Below, one piece after another: positions 1 to 8,589 of a DNA stretch of 64,000 nt. Each line of letters begins with the position of its first letter. The stretch's first letter is position 1. The position numbers and the translations under genes are program-made. A model generated the notes under the pieces. It was not told the origin of the DNA. It made no database searches and was given only the letters and a program-made list of their open reading frames with translations. Origin of the DNA: Limibacterium fermenti (GTDB taxonomy: Bacteria; Bacteroidota; Bacteroidia; Bacteroidales; Dysgonomonadaceae); NCBI RefSeq assembly GCF_041902845.1, contig NZ_CP159486.1, positions 3,534,001-3,598,000 of the forward strand, in the 5' to 3' direction.

Positions 1-2206
1 AAAATACGGCAAAAGAAATCCTTTTTCGCAACAATACAACCTGAGCATCGGGAAAAGCAACGAGAGAAACACTTTCAATGCTTCTTTCTCTTATCGGCAT
101 AATAGCCTTGAAGACAGGTATTCGAACAACGAAAGTTTCGGTTTGAACATGCAAAACACCACCGGAATCACCTCCTGGTTGAGTATGGATCTGGGGACTT
201 ATTTGAATTACGGCGATGGCGCGACACAAAGTTACAGCGTGACCTCGCCGGGATATACTTATATGCCTTACAATACGCTCCTCAATGCGGACGGGAGTCC
301 TTATACCAACACAGAAGCCGACCGTTACAGCAAATCGCAGCAGGGAACGCTTCGAGACAACGGCCTCTATCATCTCGATATCACTCCGCTGGAAGAAATG
401 AAGATGAACCTGCAGAAGAACAAGGATTTCAGCAACCGGACTTTTGCCCGCCTGAATTTCAAACTCACCGATTGGCTGAAATACGCCGCTTCTTTCCAAT
501 ACGAAGTGGGTGAATACAAAAGCGACCAACTGAAAGATAAAAGCTCCTACGAAGTACGCAATAAAGTAAATACTTTTGCTACGTCCAACAAAAATGCTCC
601 GGCGACCTTTAACTTGCCCTACGGGAATATATATGCCACGGCAACCAACAGCAGCCGCGCGTACAATTTCCGCCAACAGTTCGATTTTCAGAAAACATTT
701 GCCGGAGCGCATGACGTGACCGCCATCCTGGGTACGGAAACCCGGGAAAACAAACTGGAATATAACCGCCGTCATTTATATGATTACGACCCGGATCTCT
801 TAACGTACAGTTTAATAAACGAACAATTATTGAGTAAAACCTCCGGCTTGTGGGGATGGGCTTCCTTCTCTAAAAACGATGTTTTCGTGACGCAGGAATT
901 AGTGAACCGTTACGTTTCTTTCTATGGAAATGCGGCGTATACGTATGCCGGCAAATATATGGTTACGGGAAGTATCCGCTGGGATCGGACCAATTTGTTT
1001 GCGACCGGTTCCAAATATCAGAATAAACCCATCTGGTCGGCAGGAGCGGGATGGAATATCGATAAGGAAGACTTTTTTGAAGTGGACTTTGTCGATATGC
1101 TCAAGCTGCGTACCAGTTATGGCATCGGGGGCAACATCGCCAAGGATTCCGCCCCTTACATGACGGCCTATTACAGTTCCAATATTCATGTGGGCGGGAT
1201 AAGCGGGTCGATCAGCAGCCGCCCGAATCCCGAACTCCGGTGGGAAAAAACAACGACCGCCAATATCGGGATTGATTTTGCCCTGCTCAAAAACCGCCTG
1301 ACCGGGACGATCGAATATTACAACAAAAAGGGAGAAGACTTATTGGCCAACACAAACGGCGTCCCCACCGAAGGTTGGGGATACAGCACCTATACCATGA
1401 ACAATGGAAAAATGAGAAACCGGGGGGTTGAACTCTCCTTATCGGGAGAAGTCTTTTCCACCAAAGACTGGAGTTGGAACGTAACGGGCGTTCTGGGCTA
1501 CAATAAGAATAAAGTAACGTATGTCAATGTAAAAGCGCCGGCCTTATACCTGGTGTTCGATCATGCCGGCGCCTATCCCCGCGTTGGAAATCCTTTCAAT
1601 GCCATCTACGGTTATCAATGGGCGGGCTTGAACGAAAAAGGACTGCCGCAGGTATACGATTCGGAAGGAACTCTTTTTTCCGAATCGGAACCGACCAAGA
1701 TCGAGGATGCCGTATATCTGGGTACGACGATCCCCATCTATAACGGCGCCATCAACACGAACCTGCGCTATAAACAGTGGGAACTGGCCGCACAATTCCT
1801 CTTCGAAGGCGGGCATAAAATGCGGAACACCAATATTGCGTTCTTATCGGGAATGGTTCCGGTAAGCAAAAATATTGAAAAACGTTGGAGGCAACCCGGC
1901 GACGAGGCTCATACCGATATCCCGCGCTATGTGCCCTCGGAAAACCCCGATTACAACTCCTCCTCGAAAGAAATATATTCCAAATCCTCGGCCAACATTT
2001 TGGACGCCTCACACGGCCGTTTGAGAAATTTATCCCTCACCTATCGTGTTCCCGACGACTTCTCTCAGAAGTTCCATCTGAAAAATGTCCGGATCATGTT
2101 TGGGATGGAGAATGTATTCCTGATAGCCAAGAACCGAGACTCCAAATGGAGTTTGGGCGGTTATTCCAAACCGAATTATTTGTGTAGTATTAATGTGAAT
2201 TTTTAA
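1..2206 (+). CDS. SusC-family TonB-dependent outer-membrane receptor, 5' part outside the window
   Basis: The reading frame is open from base 2, before the first internal ATG at 143, so this is the C-terminal part (about 734 residues) of a SusC/RagA-type TonB-dependent transporter that begins outside the window. The fragment has the alternating aromatic strands of a 22-strand barrel, for example the GWGYSTYTMNNGKMRNRGVE stretch typical of SusC barrels, and ends in an aromatic C-terminal strand (INVNF). Family role: energised import of oligosaccharides across the outer membrane together with a SusD lipoprotein. A SusD gene starts 15 bp downstream and a TlpA-like gene follows. The glycan cannot be told from this fragment. 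Confidence 0.93.
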   Translation, partial: KYGKRNPFSQQYNLSIGKSNERNTFNASFSYRHNSLEDRYSNNESFGLNMQNTTGITSWLSMDLGTYLNYGDGATQSYSVTSPGYTYMPYNTLLNADGSPYTNTEADRYSKSQQGTLRDNGLYHLDITPLEEMKMNLQKNKDFSNRTFARLNFKLTDWLKYAASFQYEVGEYKSDQLKDKSSYEVRNKVNTFATSNKNAPATFNLPYGNIYATATNSSRAYNFRQQFDFQKTFAGAHDVTAILGTETRENKLEYNRRHLYDYDPDLLTYSLINEQLLSKTSGLWGWASFSKNDVFVTQELVNRYVSFYGNAAYTYAGKYMVTGSIRWDRTNLFATGSKYQNKPIWSAGAGWNIDKEDFFEVDFVDMLKLRTSYGIGGNIAKDSAPYMTAYYSSNIHVGGISGSISSRPNPELRWEKTTTANIGIDFALLKNRLTGTIEYYNKKGEDLLANTNGVPTEGWGYSTYTMNNGKMRNRGVELSLSGEVFSTKDWSWNVTGVLGYNKNKVTYVNVKAPALYLVFDHAGAYPRVGNPFNAIYGYQWAGLNEKGLPQVYDSEGTLFSESEPTKIEDAVYLGTTIPIYNGAINTNLRYKQWELAAQFLFEGGHKMRNTNIAFLSGMVPVSKNIEKRWRQPGDEAHTDIPRYVPSENPDYNSSSKEIYSKSSANILDASHGRLRNLSLTYRVPDDFSQKFHLKNVRIMFGMENVFLIAKNRDSKWSLGGYSKPNYLCSINVNF

Positions 2207-2220
2207 AGGAGAGTCGATAT

Positions 2221-3651
2221 ATGAAACGTATGAAAAAAAACAGCATTCTTCTCATCATGATCCTGGCATGCATCAGCCTGGGTTCGTGCGATGACTATTT
2301 AAACATTGTGCCTAAAGGAAAGAAGGTTCCCTCCACTTTGGCCGATTTTGAAGCGTTCTTACGGGATGAATACACCATCGGACAAACTCCGATCTACAAT
2401 GCCCTTTACTTGTTGAACGACCAATATGTATGGAAATCAAGCCTCAATAATATGACGCTGACGCGCGCCAATTACCTGTGGGACGAGTCGGCCGACAGAA
2501 TTACATTGAATAAGGCGGACGAAGGAACCTATTATCTCCTTTATGCCGCGATCTCGTCCTGCAATCTGATTTTGGAGAATGTCCCGACGGCCACCGAAGC
2601 GACCGATGCGCAACGCCGGGAAATAATGGCTTACGCAAAGGTAATCCGTTCGCTGTGCTATTTTGTCCTGGTCAACTACTATGCCGATACATATGAGGCG
2701 GCCACCGCAGCTACAACACCCGGCGTGCCTCTGATTACCAGTTCAATCATCAATGCCCCTTCCCGGCAGGTTACGGTGCAAGAGTTGTATGATTTTATTA
2801 TACAGAATATCAAAGAGGCAATCGAGCAGGGGCTGCCCCAACAGTCCATGACCGTCATCCATCCCAACCTCGGTGCGGGATATGCTTTGTTGGCCCGGAT
2901 ATACCTGCAAATGGCAAACTATCCCGAAGCGTTACGGTATGCCGGGTTGGCATTGGCGCAAAAAGATGAATTGTATGACTGGAACGATTATTATAACCGC
3001 TACAGCGACATCATCGAAGATCCCGAAAAATTCGACAAATTACCGACTCCTACCGATTATGCCTATGTGGAAAACTATTATTTCCGTCACGGCAATGGGT
3101 CTCCGAATTATGCCACTGCTGAAATAACGATTCCTGTAGAACGCGCCGAACGCTTCGAGGAAGGGGATGCCCGTTTCCTTTCGCGTTGGAAACGGCGCAC
3201 CGTCAACCAGGACACCTATTATACAGGAATCGGATCGGGTTATTTCAACTGGGGCGGTTTGACAACCTGCGAGATGTACCTGATCAAAGCGGAATGCCTG
3301 GCCCGGCAAGCCGGAAACAATGACTTCTCCAAAGCCATGGATGCGTTGAACGCGGTACGCCGCACCCGGATTCGTCCGGATGTTTACCAACCGTTGCAGG
3401 CGACGACCGAAGCGGCCGCCATTGAGCTGATACGACGCACAAAAGACAATGAACTGATTTTTACAATTGTCCCGTTTGCCGATGCGCGGCGTTTCAATGC
3501 CGAAGGTACTTATGCCCGCACAATGACCAAGACGGTGGACGGAAAAACGTACACGTTGACTCCCGATTCCCATCTCTGGACAATGCCTTTCCCGGCAGGT
3601 GCAACTCAGAACCCGGGTAATGGAACGATTACTCAAAATGTACCGAAATAA
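2221..3651 (+). CDS. SusD/RagB-family glycan-binding lipoprotein
   Basis: 476 aa. It starts with a lipoprotein signal (hydrophobic LLIMILACISLG, then SC at the lipobox), followed by the SusD N-terminal signature DDYLNIVPKG. The C-terminal part carries the usual SusD/RagB pattern: a YLIKAECLAR helix, ALNAVRRTR, and ELIFTIVPFADARRFN. SusD proteins lie on the cell surface as the lid of the paired SusC barrel. The gene is 15 bp behind the SusC fragment, so one operon is expected. The C-terminal half is conventional, and no feature points to a particular glycan. The stop codon is followed at once by a 7-bp tandem array. Confidence 0.93.
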   Translation: MKRMKKNSILLIMILACISLGSCDDYLNIVPKGKKVPSTLADFEAFLRDEYTIGQTPIYNALYLLNDQYVWKSSLNNMTLTRANYLWDESADRITLNKADEGTYYLLYAAISSCNLILENVPTATEATDAQRREIMAYAKVIRSLCYFVLVNYYADTYEAATAATTPGVPLITSSIINAPSRQVTVQELYDFIIQNIKEAIEQGLPQQSMTVIHPNLGAGYALLARIYLQMANYPEALRYAGLALAQKDELYDWNDYYNRYSDIIEDPEKFDKLPTPTDYAYVENYYFRHGNGSPNYATAEITIPVERAERFEEGDARFLSRWKRRTVNQDTYYTGIGSGYFNWGGLTTCEMYLIKAECLARQAGNNDFSKAMDALNAVRRTRIRPDVYQPLQATTEAAAIELIRRTKDNELIFTIVPFADARRFNAEGTYARTMTKTVDGKTYTLTPDSHLWTMPFPAGATQNPGNGTITQNVPK

Positions 3652-3653
3652 TG

Positions 3654-3716
3654 GAGTTAGGAACTATGAGTTAGGAACTATGAACTATGAGTTAGGAACT
3701 ATGAACTATGAACTAT
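3654..3716 (+). repeat. Heptamer array A (GAACTAT/GAGTTAG), 9 units
   Basis: Nine 7-bp units without an interruption in phase: GAGTTAG, GAACTAT, GAGTTAG, GAACTAT twice, GAGTTAG, GAACTAT three times. The array starts three bases after the susD stop codon. The same heptamer recurs at 36947-37044, and as its reverse complement at 42893-42948. Confidence 0.95.
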
Positions 3717-3751
3717 GAAGTCATTAAATTATAAAATTAAACTAGTTGAAT

Positions 3752-4921
3752 ATGAAAAGTAAGTGGATTATGACGGCTCTTGTTGTAGGGCTGATGGCCG
3801 GATGTTCTTCGTCGCCGAAGTATACGTTAACCGGCAAATTAACCGGCATTGCCGACGGTACGGAAATCCTTCTGGTTCCCGGTGCGACGCATAAAGATGT
3901 ATTGCCGGAAGACACGGCTGTCGTTCGCGACGGTACATTTAAATTTACGGGTGATGTGCCCGAACCGCGCTTTTATTATCTTCGGGTGAACGGCTATTAC
4001 GGCGGGACTTCCTTGTTTATCGAAAACAGCAAGATAGAACTCACGGCCGACGTGAAGCTGGAGGATACGGACGGCAGGAAATGGGCCGGCTTCGAAAATG
4101 TGCAGGTCAAAGGGTCTCCTACACACGATTTGTATGTAGAAAAAATGAAATTTAAAGAAGAACTGAATGCCCAGTATAAAGCGTACATGGATGCCGGCGC
4201 GGACATTCTTTCACAGACCAATCAGGCGAAAGCCGAAAACAATCAATCCAAGATGGATTCGTTAGGGAAGACGGAAGCCGCATTAAAATTCCAAAGAGAG
4301 GAAAAAGCGTTTTTCGAAAATGTCAATTCTACTTATCAAAAAGCGTTTTCGGATAATAAGGATACTTGGTGGGGGCCTTTCCTCATGCTCAACGTGATGT
4401 CTTATTTTACCCCTGAGCAACAACCGTGGTTCGAACAGTTTTCCGATGAAGCTAAAAACAGTTATTACGGAAAAATCCTCCACGATCAACTTTACCCGAA
4501 GTCTTTTGTCGGTGAACAGGCGCCTGCTTTTTCCCTGACGGACGAGAAGGCCGAAAAGATTTCATTTGCCGAATTATCGAAAGGAAAAAAATACATCCTC
4601 ATCGATTTCTGGGCTTCCTGGTGCGCTCCATGCCGGAAAGAAATTCCCAACTTAAAAAAGATTTACGCCGAATATGCCTCCCAAGGATTTGAAATCGTGA
4701 GCATATCCATCGATGACGACGCCGAAGCCTGGAAGAAAGCGATGGAAAAGGAACAAATGCAATGGCCCAATTTCCTGGATGCGGACAAATCATTAAGTAA
4801 TCTGTTCAATATTAAAGCCATTCCGGCTTGCTTCCTTGTCGATGAAAAAGGACAGATTATTTTGGAAAATTTCAAAAGCGATGAATTGGAAAAGAATCTG
4901 AAAACATTCTTCAAGAGATAA
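3752..4921 (+). CDS. TlpA-like thioredoxin-fold lipoprotein with N-terminal DUF4369-like domain
   Basis: 389 aa. The frame could open at a TTG at 3746, but the ATG at 3752 gives a normal lipoprotein signal (MKSKWIMTALVVGLMAGC) and is preferred. Residues about 25-120 look like DUF4369, an all-beta domain common at the N-terminus of Bacteroidales TlpA proteins. A charged helical linker follows (about 125-200). The C-terminal AhpC/TSA-type thioredoxin domain has the redox motif WCAPC at residues 290-294 and the cis-Pro region IKAIPACFLVDEKG. It is likely a periplasmic or outer-membrane thiol-disulfide reductase. It follows the SusC/SusD pair after a heptamer array, an arrangement often seen in Bacteroidales. 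Confidence 0.85.
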   Translation: MKSKWIMTALVVGLMAGCSSSPKYTLTGKLTGIADGTEILLVPGATHKDVLPEDTAVVRDGTFKFTGDVPEPRFYYLRVNGYYGGTSLFIENSKIELTADVKLEDTDGRKWAGFENVQVKGSPTHDLYVEKMKFKEELNAQYKAYMDAGADILSQTNQAKAENNQSKMDSLGKTEAALKFQREEKAFFENVNSTYQKAFSDNKDTWWGPFLMLNVMSYFTPEQQPWFEQFSDEAKNSYYGKILHDQLYPKSFVGEQAPAFSLTDEKAEKISFAELSKGKKYILIDFWASWCAPCRKEIPNLKKIYAEYASQGFEIVSISIDDDAEAWKKAMEKEQMQWPNFLDADKSLSNLFNIKAIPACFLVDEKGQIILENFKSDELEKNLKTFFKR

Positions 4922-5190
4922 GAATCCGTTTAAAATTGTTTCACGATTGGTTATTACGGGCTTGACCCGCAATCTTCTTCAATCTCTTTCAATCTTTTTC
5001 AATCTTTGCGAGCTTGACCCGCAAACCCCAACCGCCGGCTCCCGATCCCCGTATGGAGAGTCGACGGTTATTTATTTCTCTATTCTATCGCAACGGATTA
5101 CATTTTTTTGTTTCTTTGTATCAACTAAAATCACGTTCTGTTGTTTTTAACCGTGAGGAATTACAACATCGAACATAGAAAGTAAAAAAT
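4922..5190. other. Intergenic region with dispersed-repeat-like sequence
   Basis: No convincing gene. A 67-codon open frame at 4947-5150 reads through two copies of a CTTGACCCGC motif (near 4960 and 5010) and three copies of TTTCAATCTT-like words. These look like a short interspersed repeat rather than coding sequence. A clear TAnnTTTG promoter for the next gene was not found; the nearest match, TTTCTTTG near 5111-5118, has one mismatch. Confidence 0.4.
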
Positions 5191-7335
5191 ATGAGCAAAA
5201 AAGAAACGGTTTCAAATCCCGTAAATAAACCTAAAAAGAAAGACCTCGCCGAGGGCGTCATTGGCTTCCTTACACAAAATAAAGATAAACAATTCAATTA
5301 TAAACAGCTCTCCGCCGCTTTAAACGTGCGTGGCGAAGAGGCGCGCAAGGTGCTTGTAAAAGTCCTCGACAAACTGCGCGATGAAGATATGCTGCTCGAA
5401 ACCTCGCGCGGCAGATATCGCATCAACGACCGCGGCCTCGTACTCGAAGGACGCTTTGAACGCCGCAGCAACGGGAAAAACTTTTTCGTCCCCGACGATG
5501 ACGCCAACACGGTGTTCATTTCCGAACGCAACTCGAAGCACGCCATGAACGGCGACCGTGTGAAAGTGCAACTACTCGCCAAACGAAAGCGCGCCGATAC
5601 CGAGGGCACGGTGATCGAAATCCTCCAACGGGCCAAAACGCGCTTCGTGGGCACGCTGCAATTGGATAAACATTTCGCCTTTGTGGTGCTCGACAGCAAG
5701 ATTCTCGCGAACGACATCTTCATTCCTCAAGACGCCCTCAACGGCGGCAAGAATGGAGACAAAGTAGTCGCAGAGATCATCGAATGGCCCGAAAAAGTCA
5801 ATAACCCCGTGGGTCGGGTCATCGACATCCTCGGCAAGCCGGGCAACAACAACACCGAAATGCATGCCATTCTGGCGCAATATGACCTCCCCTTCCGCTA
5901 TCCCGAAAATGTAGAGAAATTCGCCGCGCTTATTCCCGATAAAATATCGGAGAAGGAAATCGCGGCGCGCGAAGACCTCCGCGAGGTGTTTACCATGACC
6001 ATCGACCCGAAGGATGCGAAAGATTTCGACGATGCCTTGTCGCTCCGCCAACTATCGCCCACGACATGGGAGGTCGGCGTGCATATCGCCGATGTGACGC
6101 ATTACGTAAAGCCGGGCGACCTGATCGATACCGAGGCCGAAAAACGGGCGACATCGGTCTATTTGGTCGACCGCACCATTCCCATGCTGCCGGAACGCCT
6201 CAGCAACGAACTTTGCTCGCTTCGCCCGCATGAAGACAAACTCTGTTTTTCCGCCATCTTCACGCTCAACGATAAAGCCGAAGTGAAAAAGTCACGCATC
6301 GCCCGCACGGTCATTCACTCCAATAGCCGCCTCACCTACGAAGACGCTCAGGCCGTCATCGAAACAGGCAAAGGCGATTTTTCTTCGGAGATACTCACTC
6401 TCAACAATCTGGCAAAGCAACTCCGCAGCCGGCGTTTCGCCCACGGCGCCATCAACTTCGAACGCTATGAAGTCAAATTCAATCTCGATGAAAACGGCAA
6501 ACCGTTAGGGGTGTATTTCAAAGAATCGAAGGAGTCGAACCACCTGATCGAGGAATTCATGCTGCTGGCCAACCGCACCGTAGCGGAAACCATCGGAAAA
6601 GTACCCAAAGGACGGCACGCCAAAACATTCGTTTACCGTATACACGATGTGCCGGATCCCGAAAAGCTCGACACCTTAAATACATTCATTCTGCGCTTCG
6701 GCCATAAAATCAAAACGGAAGGTTCGAAGGTAGAAGTCGCCAAGAGTATCAATTCACTGCTCGATAAAATACAGGGGCGTCCCGAAGAAAACCTGGTGGA
6801 AACCATCGCCATCCGCACCATGTCGAAAGCGGTTTATTCGACCAAAAACGTAGGCCATTACGGGTTGGCGTTCGATTACTACACGCATTTCACCTCTCCC
6901 ATCCGCCGTTATCCCGATATGCTGGTGCATCGGCTGTTGGAAAAATATCTCGAAGGGGGGCGCAGCGTCGAACAGGCGCCGCTGGAAGAAGAGTGCAAGC
7001 ATTGCTCCAACATGGAACAACTGGCTGCCAACGCCGAGCGCGACTCCATCAAATATAAACAAGTGGAATTTATGTCGGACAAACTCGGAAAGGTTTACGA
7101 CGGCGTGGTATCGGGCGTCACCGAATGGGGATTGTATGTCGAAATCAACGAAAACAAATGCGAGGGAATGATTCCTATCCGCGAACTCGACGACGACTTT
7201 TACGAACTCGATGAGAAGAACTACCGGTTGGTAGGCCGACGCAAAAAACGCGAGTACCGCCTTGGTCAAGCGGTTACAATACAAGTTGCCCGGGCGAATC
7301 TCGAACGCAGACAGTTGGATTTCACGTTCGCCTAA
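5191..7335 (+). CDS. rnr: Ribonuclease R (3'-5' exoribonuclease)
   Basis: 714 aa, a usual length for Bacteroidetes RNase R. Order of domains: lysine-rich N-terminus, winged-helix segment (about 20-75), two cold-shock OB domains (about 80-230), the RNB catalytic domain, and a C-terminal S1 domain (about 630-712, DGVVSGVTEWGLYVEINEN). The RNB metal-binding signature DPKDAKDFDDALS is near residues 272-284. The enzyme degrades structured RNA processively and acts in rRNA and tmRNA-linked quality control. The ATG at 5191 precedes the conserved lysine-rich region. The neighbours are unrelated sugar-uptake genes, so it is probably transcribed alone. Confidence 0.96.
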   Translation: MSKKETVSNPVNKPKKKDLAEGVIGFLTQNKDKQFNYKQLSAALNVRGEEARKVLVKVLDKLRDEDMLLETSRGRYRINDRGLVLEGRFERRSNGKNFFVPDDDANTVFISERNSKHAMNGDRVKVQLLAKRKRADTEGTVIEILQRAKTRFVGTLQLDKHFAFVVLDSKILANDIFIPQDALNGGKNGDKVVAEIIEWPEKVNNPVGRVIDILGKPGNNNTEMHAILAQYDLPFRYPENVEKFAALIPDKISEKEIAAREDLREVFTMTIDPKDAKDFDDALSLRQLSPTTWEVGVHIADVTHYVKPGDLIDTEAEKRATSVYLVDRTIPMLPERLSNELCSLRPHEDKLCFSAIFTLNDKAEVKKSRIARTVIHSNSRLTYEDAQAVIETGKGDFSSEILTLNNLAKQLRSRRFAHGAINFERYEVKFNLDENGKPLGVYFKESKESNHLIEEFMLLANRTVAETIGKVPKGRHAKTFVYRIHDVPDPEKLDTLNTFILRFGHKIKTEGSKVEVAKSINSLLDKIQGRPEENLVETIAIRTMSKAVYSTKNVGHYGLAFDYYTHFTSPIRRYPDMLVHRLLEKYLEGGRSVEQAPLEEECKHCSNMEQLAANAERDSIKYKQVEFMSDKLGKVYDGVVSGVTEWGLYVEINENKCEGMIPIRELDDDFYELDEKNYRLVGRRKKREYRLGQAVTIQVARANLERRQLDFTFA

Positions 7336-7340
7336 TGCAT

Positions 7341-7376
7341 CATCCGACCCGGGAGCGCCGCCGCCGGGCGCCCCCC
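7341..7376. other. GC-rich imperfect hairpin after rnr
   Basis: A patch of almost pure G+C directly after the rnr stop codon. Its core can pair GCGCC with GGCGC around a GCCGCC stretch, flanked by a weaker GACC/GGTC pair. No T-run follows, so it is not a standard terminator. It differs sharply in base composition from the surrounding DNA. Confidence 0.35.
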
Positions 7377-7406
7377 CTCGGTCAAAACGAACAGCAGAGA
7401 GCTAAA

Positions 7407-8297
7407 ATGAATATGCACTCCAATTATATCATACATGAGATAACGCCTTTGTCCGACAAGGATTGTTTTTATATTGCCGACCGGAGAAAGACCGAGTTCA
7501 CCTATCCGCTACACTCGCATAACGAATGTGAGATCAATTACATCGAAAATGCCGAAGGGGTGCGGCGCATCGTGGGCGACTCCGTCGAAACTATCGGTAA
7601 ATATGACTTGACTCTTATTACGGGCGAGGAGTTAGAGCATGTATGGGAGCAACATGAATGTCAGTCGAAAGACATTCGTGAAATTACCATTCAATTTTCG
7701 CAAGACCTGTTTTTCGGCAATTTCCTTCATAAGAATCAATTCGCAAGCATCCGGAAAATGCTCGACAATGGCCGCAAAGGAATCAACTTCCCGATGAATA
7801 CCATTATGAAAGTCTATCCGATGATCGACTCGCTGTCGAGTGAAGAGTCGGGATTTCATGCGGTCATCAAGTTCCTGAACATCCTTTACGAGCTTTCTCT
7901 CTGCGACAATTACCGGACGTTGGCCAGTTCCTCGTTCGCCCAAATCGATGACGGCTCCGACAGTCGCCGTGTGCGCAAAATATATCAATACATCAATACC
8001 CATTACAAAAAAGAAATCCGCCTGGACGAATTGTCCGACCAGATCGGTATGACTCCGGTCGCCTTCAGCCGTTTCTTCAAGTTACGATCGGGCAAAACCG
8101 TATCGGATTACATTATCGACATTCGTTTAGGCCACGCCACGCGTTTGCTGGCCGACACCACCAATTCGATCGCCGAAATTTGCTTCGATTGCGGGTTCAA
8201 CAATCTATCCAACTTCAACCGGATATTTAAAAAAAGAAAGGGCTGCTCACCAAAAGAATTCCGCGAGAATTACCGGAAAAAGAAAATGATCATTTAG
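7407..8297 (+). CDS. AraC-family transcriptional regulator, probable regulator of the mannan locus
   Basis: 296 aa from the ATG at 7407. A longer frame opens at 7335, overlapping the rnr stop, but it would encode the GC-rich hairpin and is not favoured. The N-terminal half is a cupin-type sensor domain (YPLHSHNECEINYIENAEG near residues 25-45). The C-terminal 100 residues form the AraC double helix-turn-helix (RLDELSDQIGMTPVAFSRFF, then IAEICFDCGFNNLSNFNRIF and CSPKEFREN). It lacks the membrane parts of a hybrid two-component sensor. It lies 292 bp upstream of a mannan SusC gene in the same direction, so control of that locus is a reasonable inference. Confidence 0.85.
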   Translation: MNMHSNYIIHEITPLSDKDCFYIADRRKTEFTYPLHSHNECEINYIENAEGVRRIVGDSVETIGKYDLTLITGEELEHVWEQHECQSKDIREITIQFSQDLFFGNFLHKNQFASIRKMLDNGRKGINFPMNTIMKVYPMIDSLSSEESGFHAVIKFLNILYELSLCDNYRTLASSSFAQIDDGSDSRRVRKIYQYINTHYKKEIRLDELSDQIGMTPVAFSRFFKLRSGKTVSDYIIDIRLGHATRLLADTTNSIAEICFDCGFNNLSNFNRIFKKRKGCSPKEFRENYRKKKMII

Positions 8298-8513
8298 GAT
8301 TGACCGTTCCCGATAGAAGGGAGGATGTCGTTTTGCGTTAAAATAATACCATTTCCCAACAAACTACATCTATTAATTGACTTCTACGCTTATTGAGCAA
8401 CAAGTTTATTGTTAAATCTAAAACAAAAAGGCCAGCAATAAACGGCATTTTTTAGGAAACAATCCGTTTAATTTCCGCAAGTTAAAAAAGTACATATATA
8501 AGATAAAATAATA

Positions 8514-8545
8514 CTTGAATATACGATTTCAAGCCACTACTTTTG
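8514..8545 (+). promoter_or_regulatory. Bacteroides-type promoter of the mannan SusC operon
   Basis: CTTG (8514-8517), a 20-bp gap, then TACTTTTG (8538-8545), a full match to TAnnTTTG. Transcription would start near 8552, giving a leader of about 38 nt before the ATG at 8590. The region 8298-8589 is AT-rich and holds no gene; an AraC operator is expected here, but no clear repeat was identified. Confidence 0.7.
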
Positions 8546-8589
8546 TAACATATATGTAATATTTTTTTATTTATAATAGTTCACATTGT

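Noticed and set aside
4947..5150. 67-codon open frame before rnr
   Set aside because: It is made of short interspersed-repeat words, has no family resemblance and no promoter.
7335..7406. N-terminal extension of the AraC regulator starting at the rnr stop codon
   Set aside because: It would encode the GC-rich hairpin region as an Arg/Pro-rich tail foreign to the family. The ATG at 7407 precedes the cupin domain directly.
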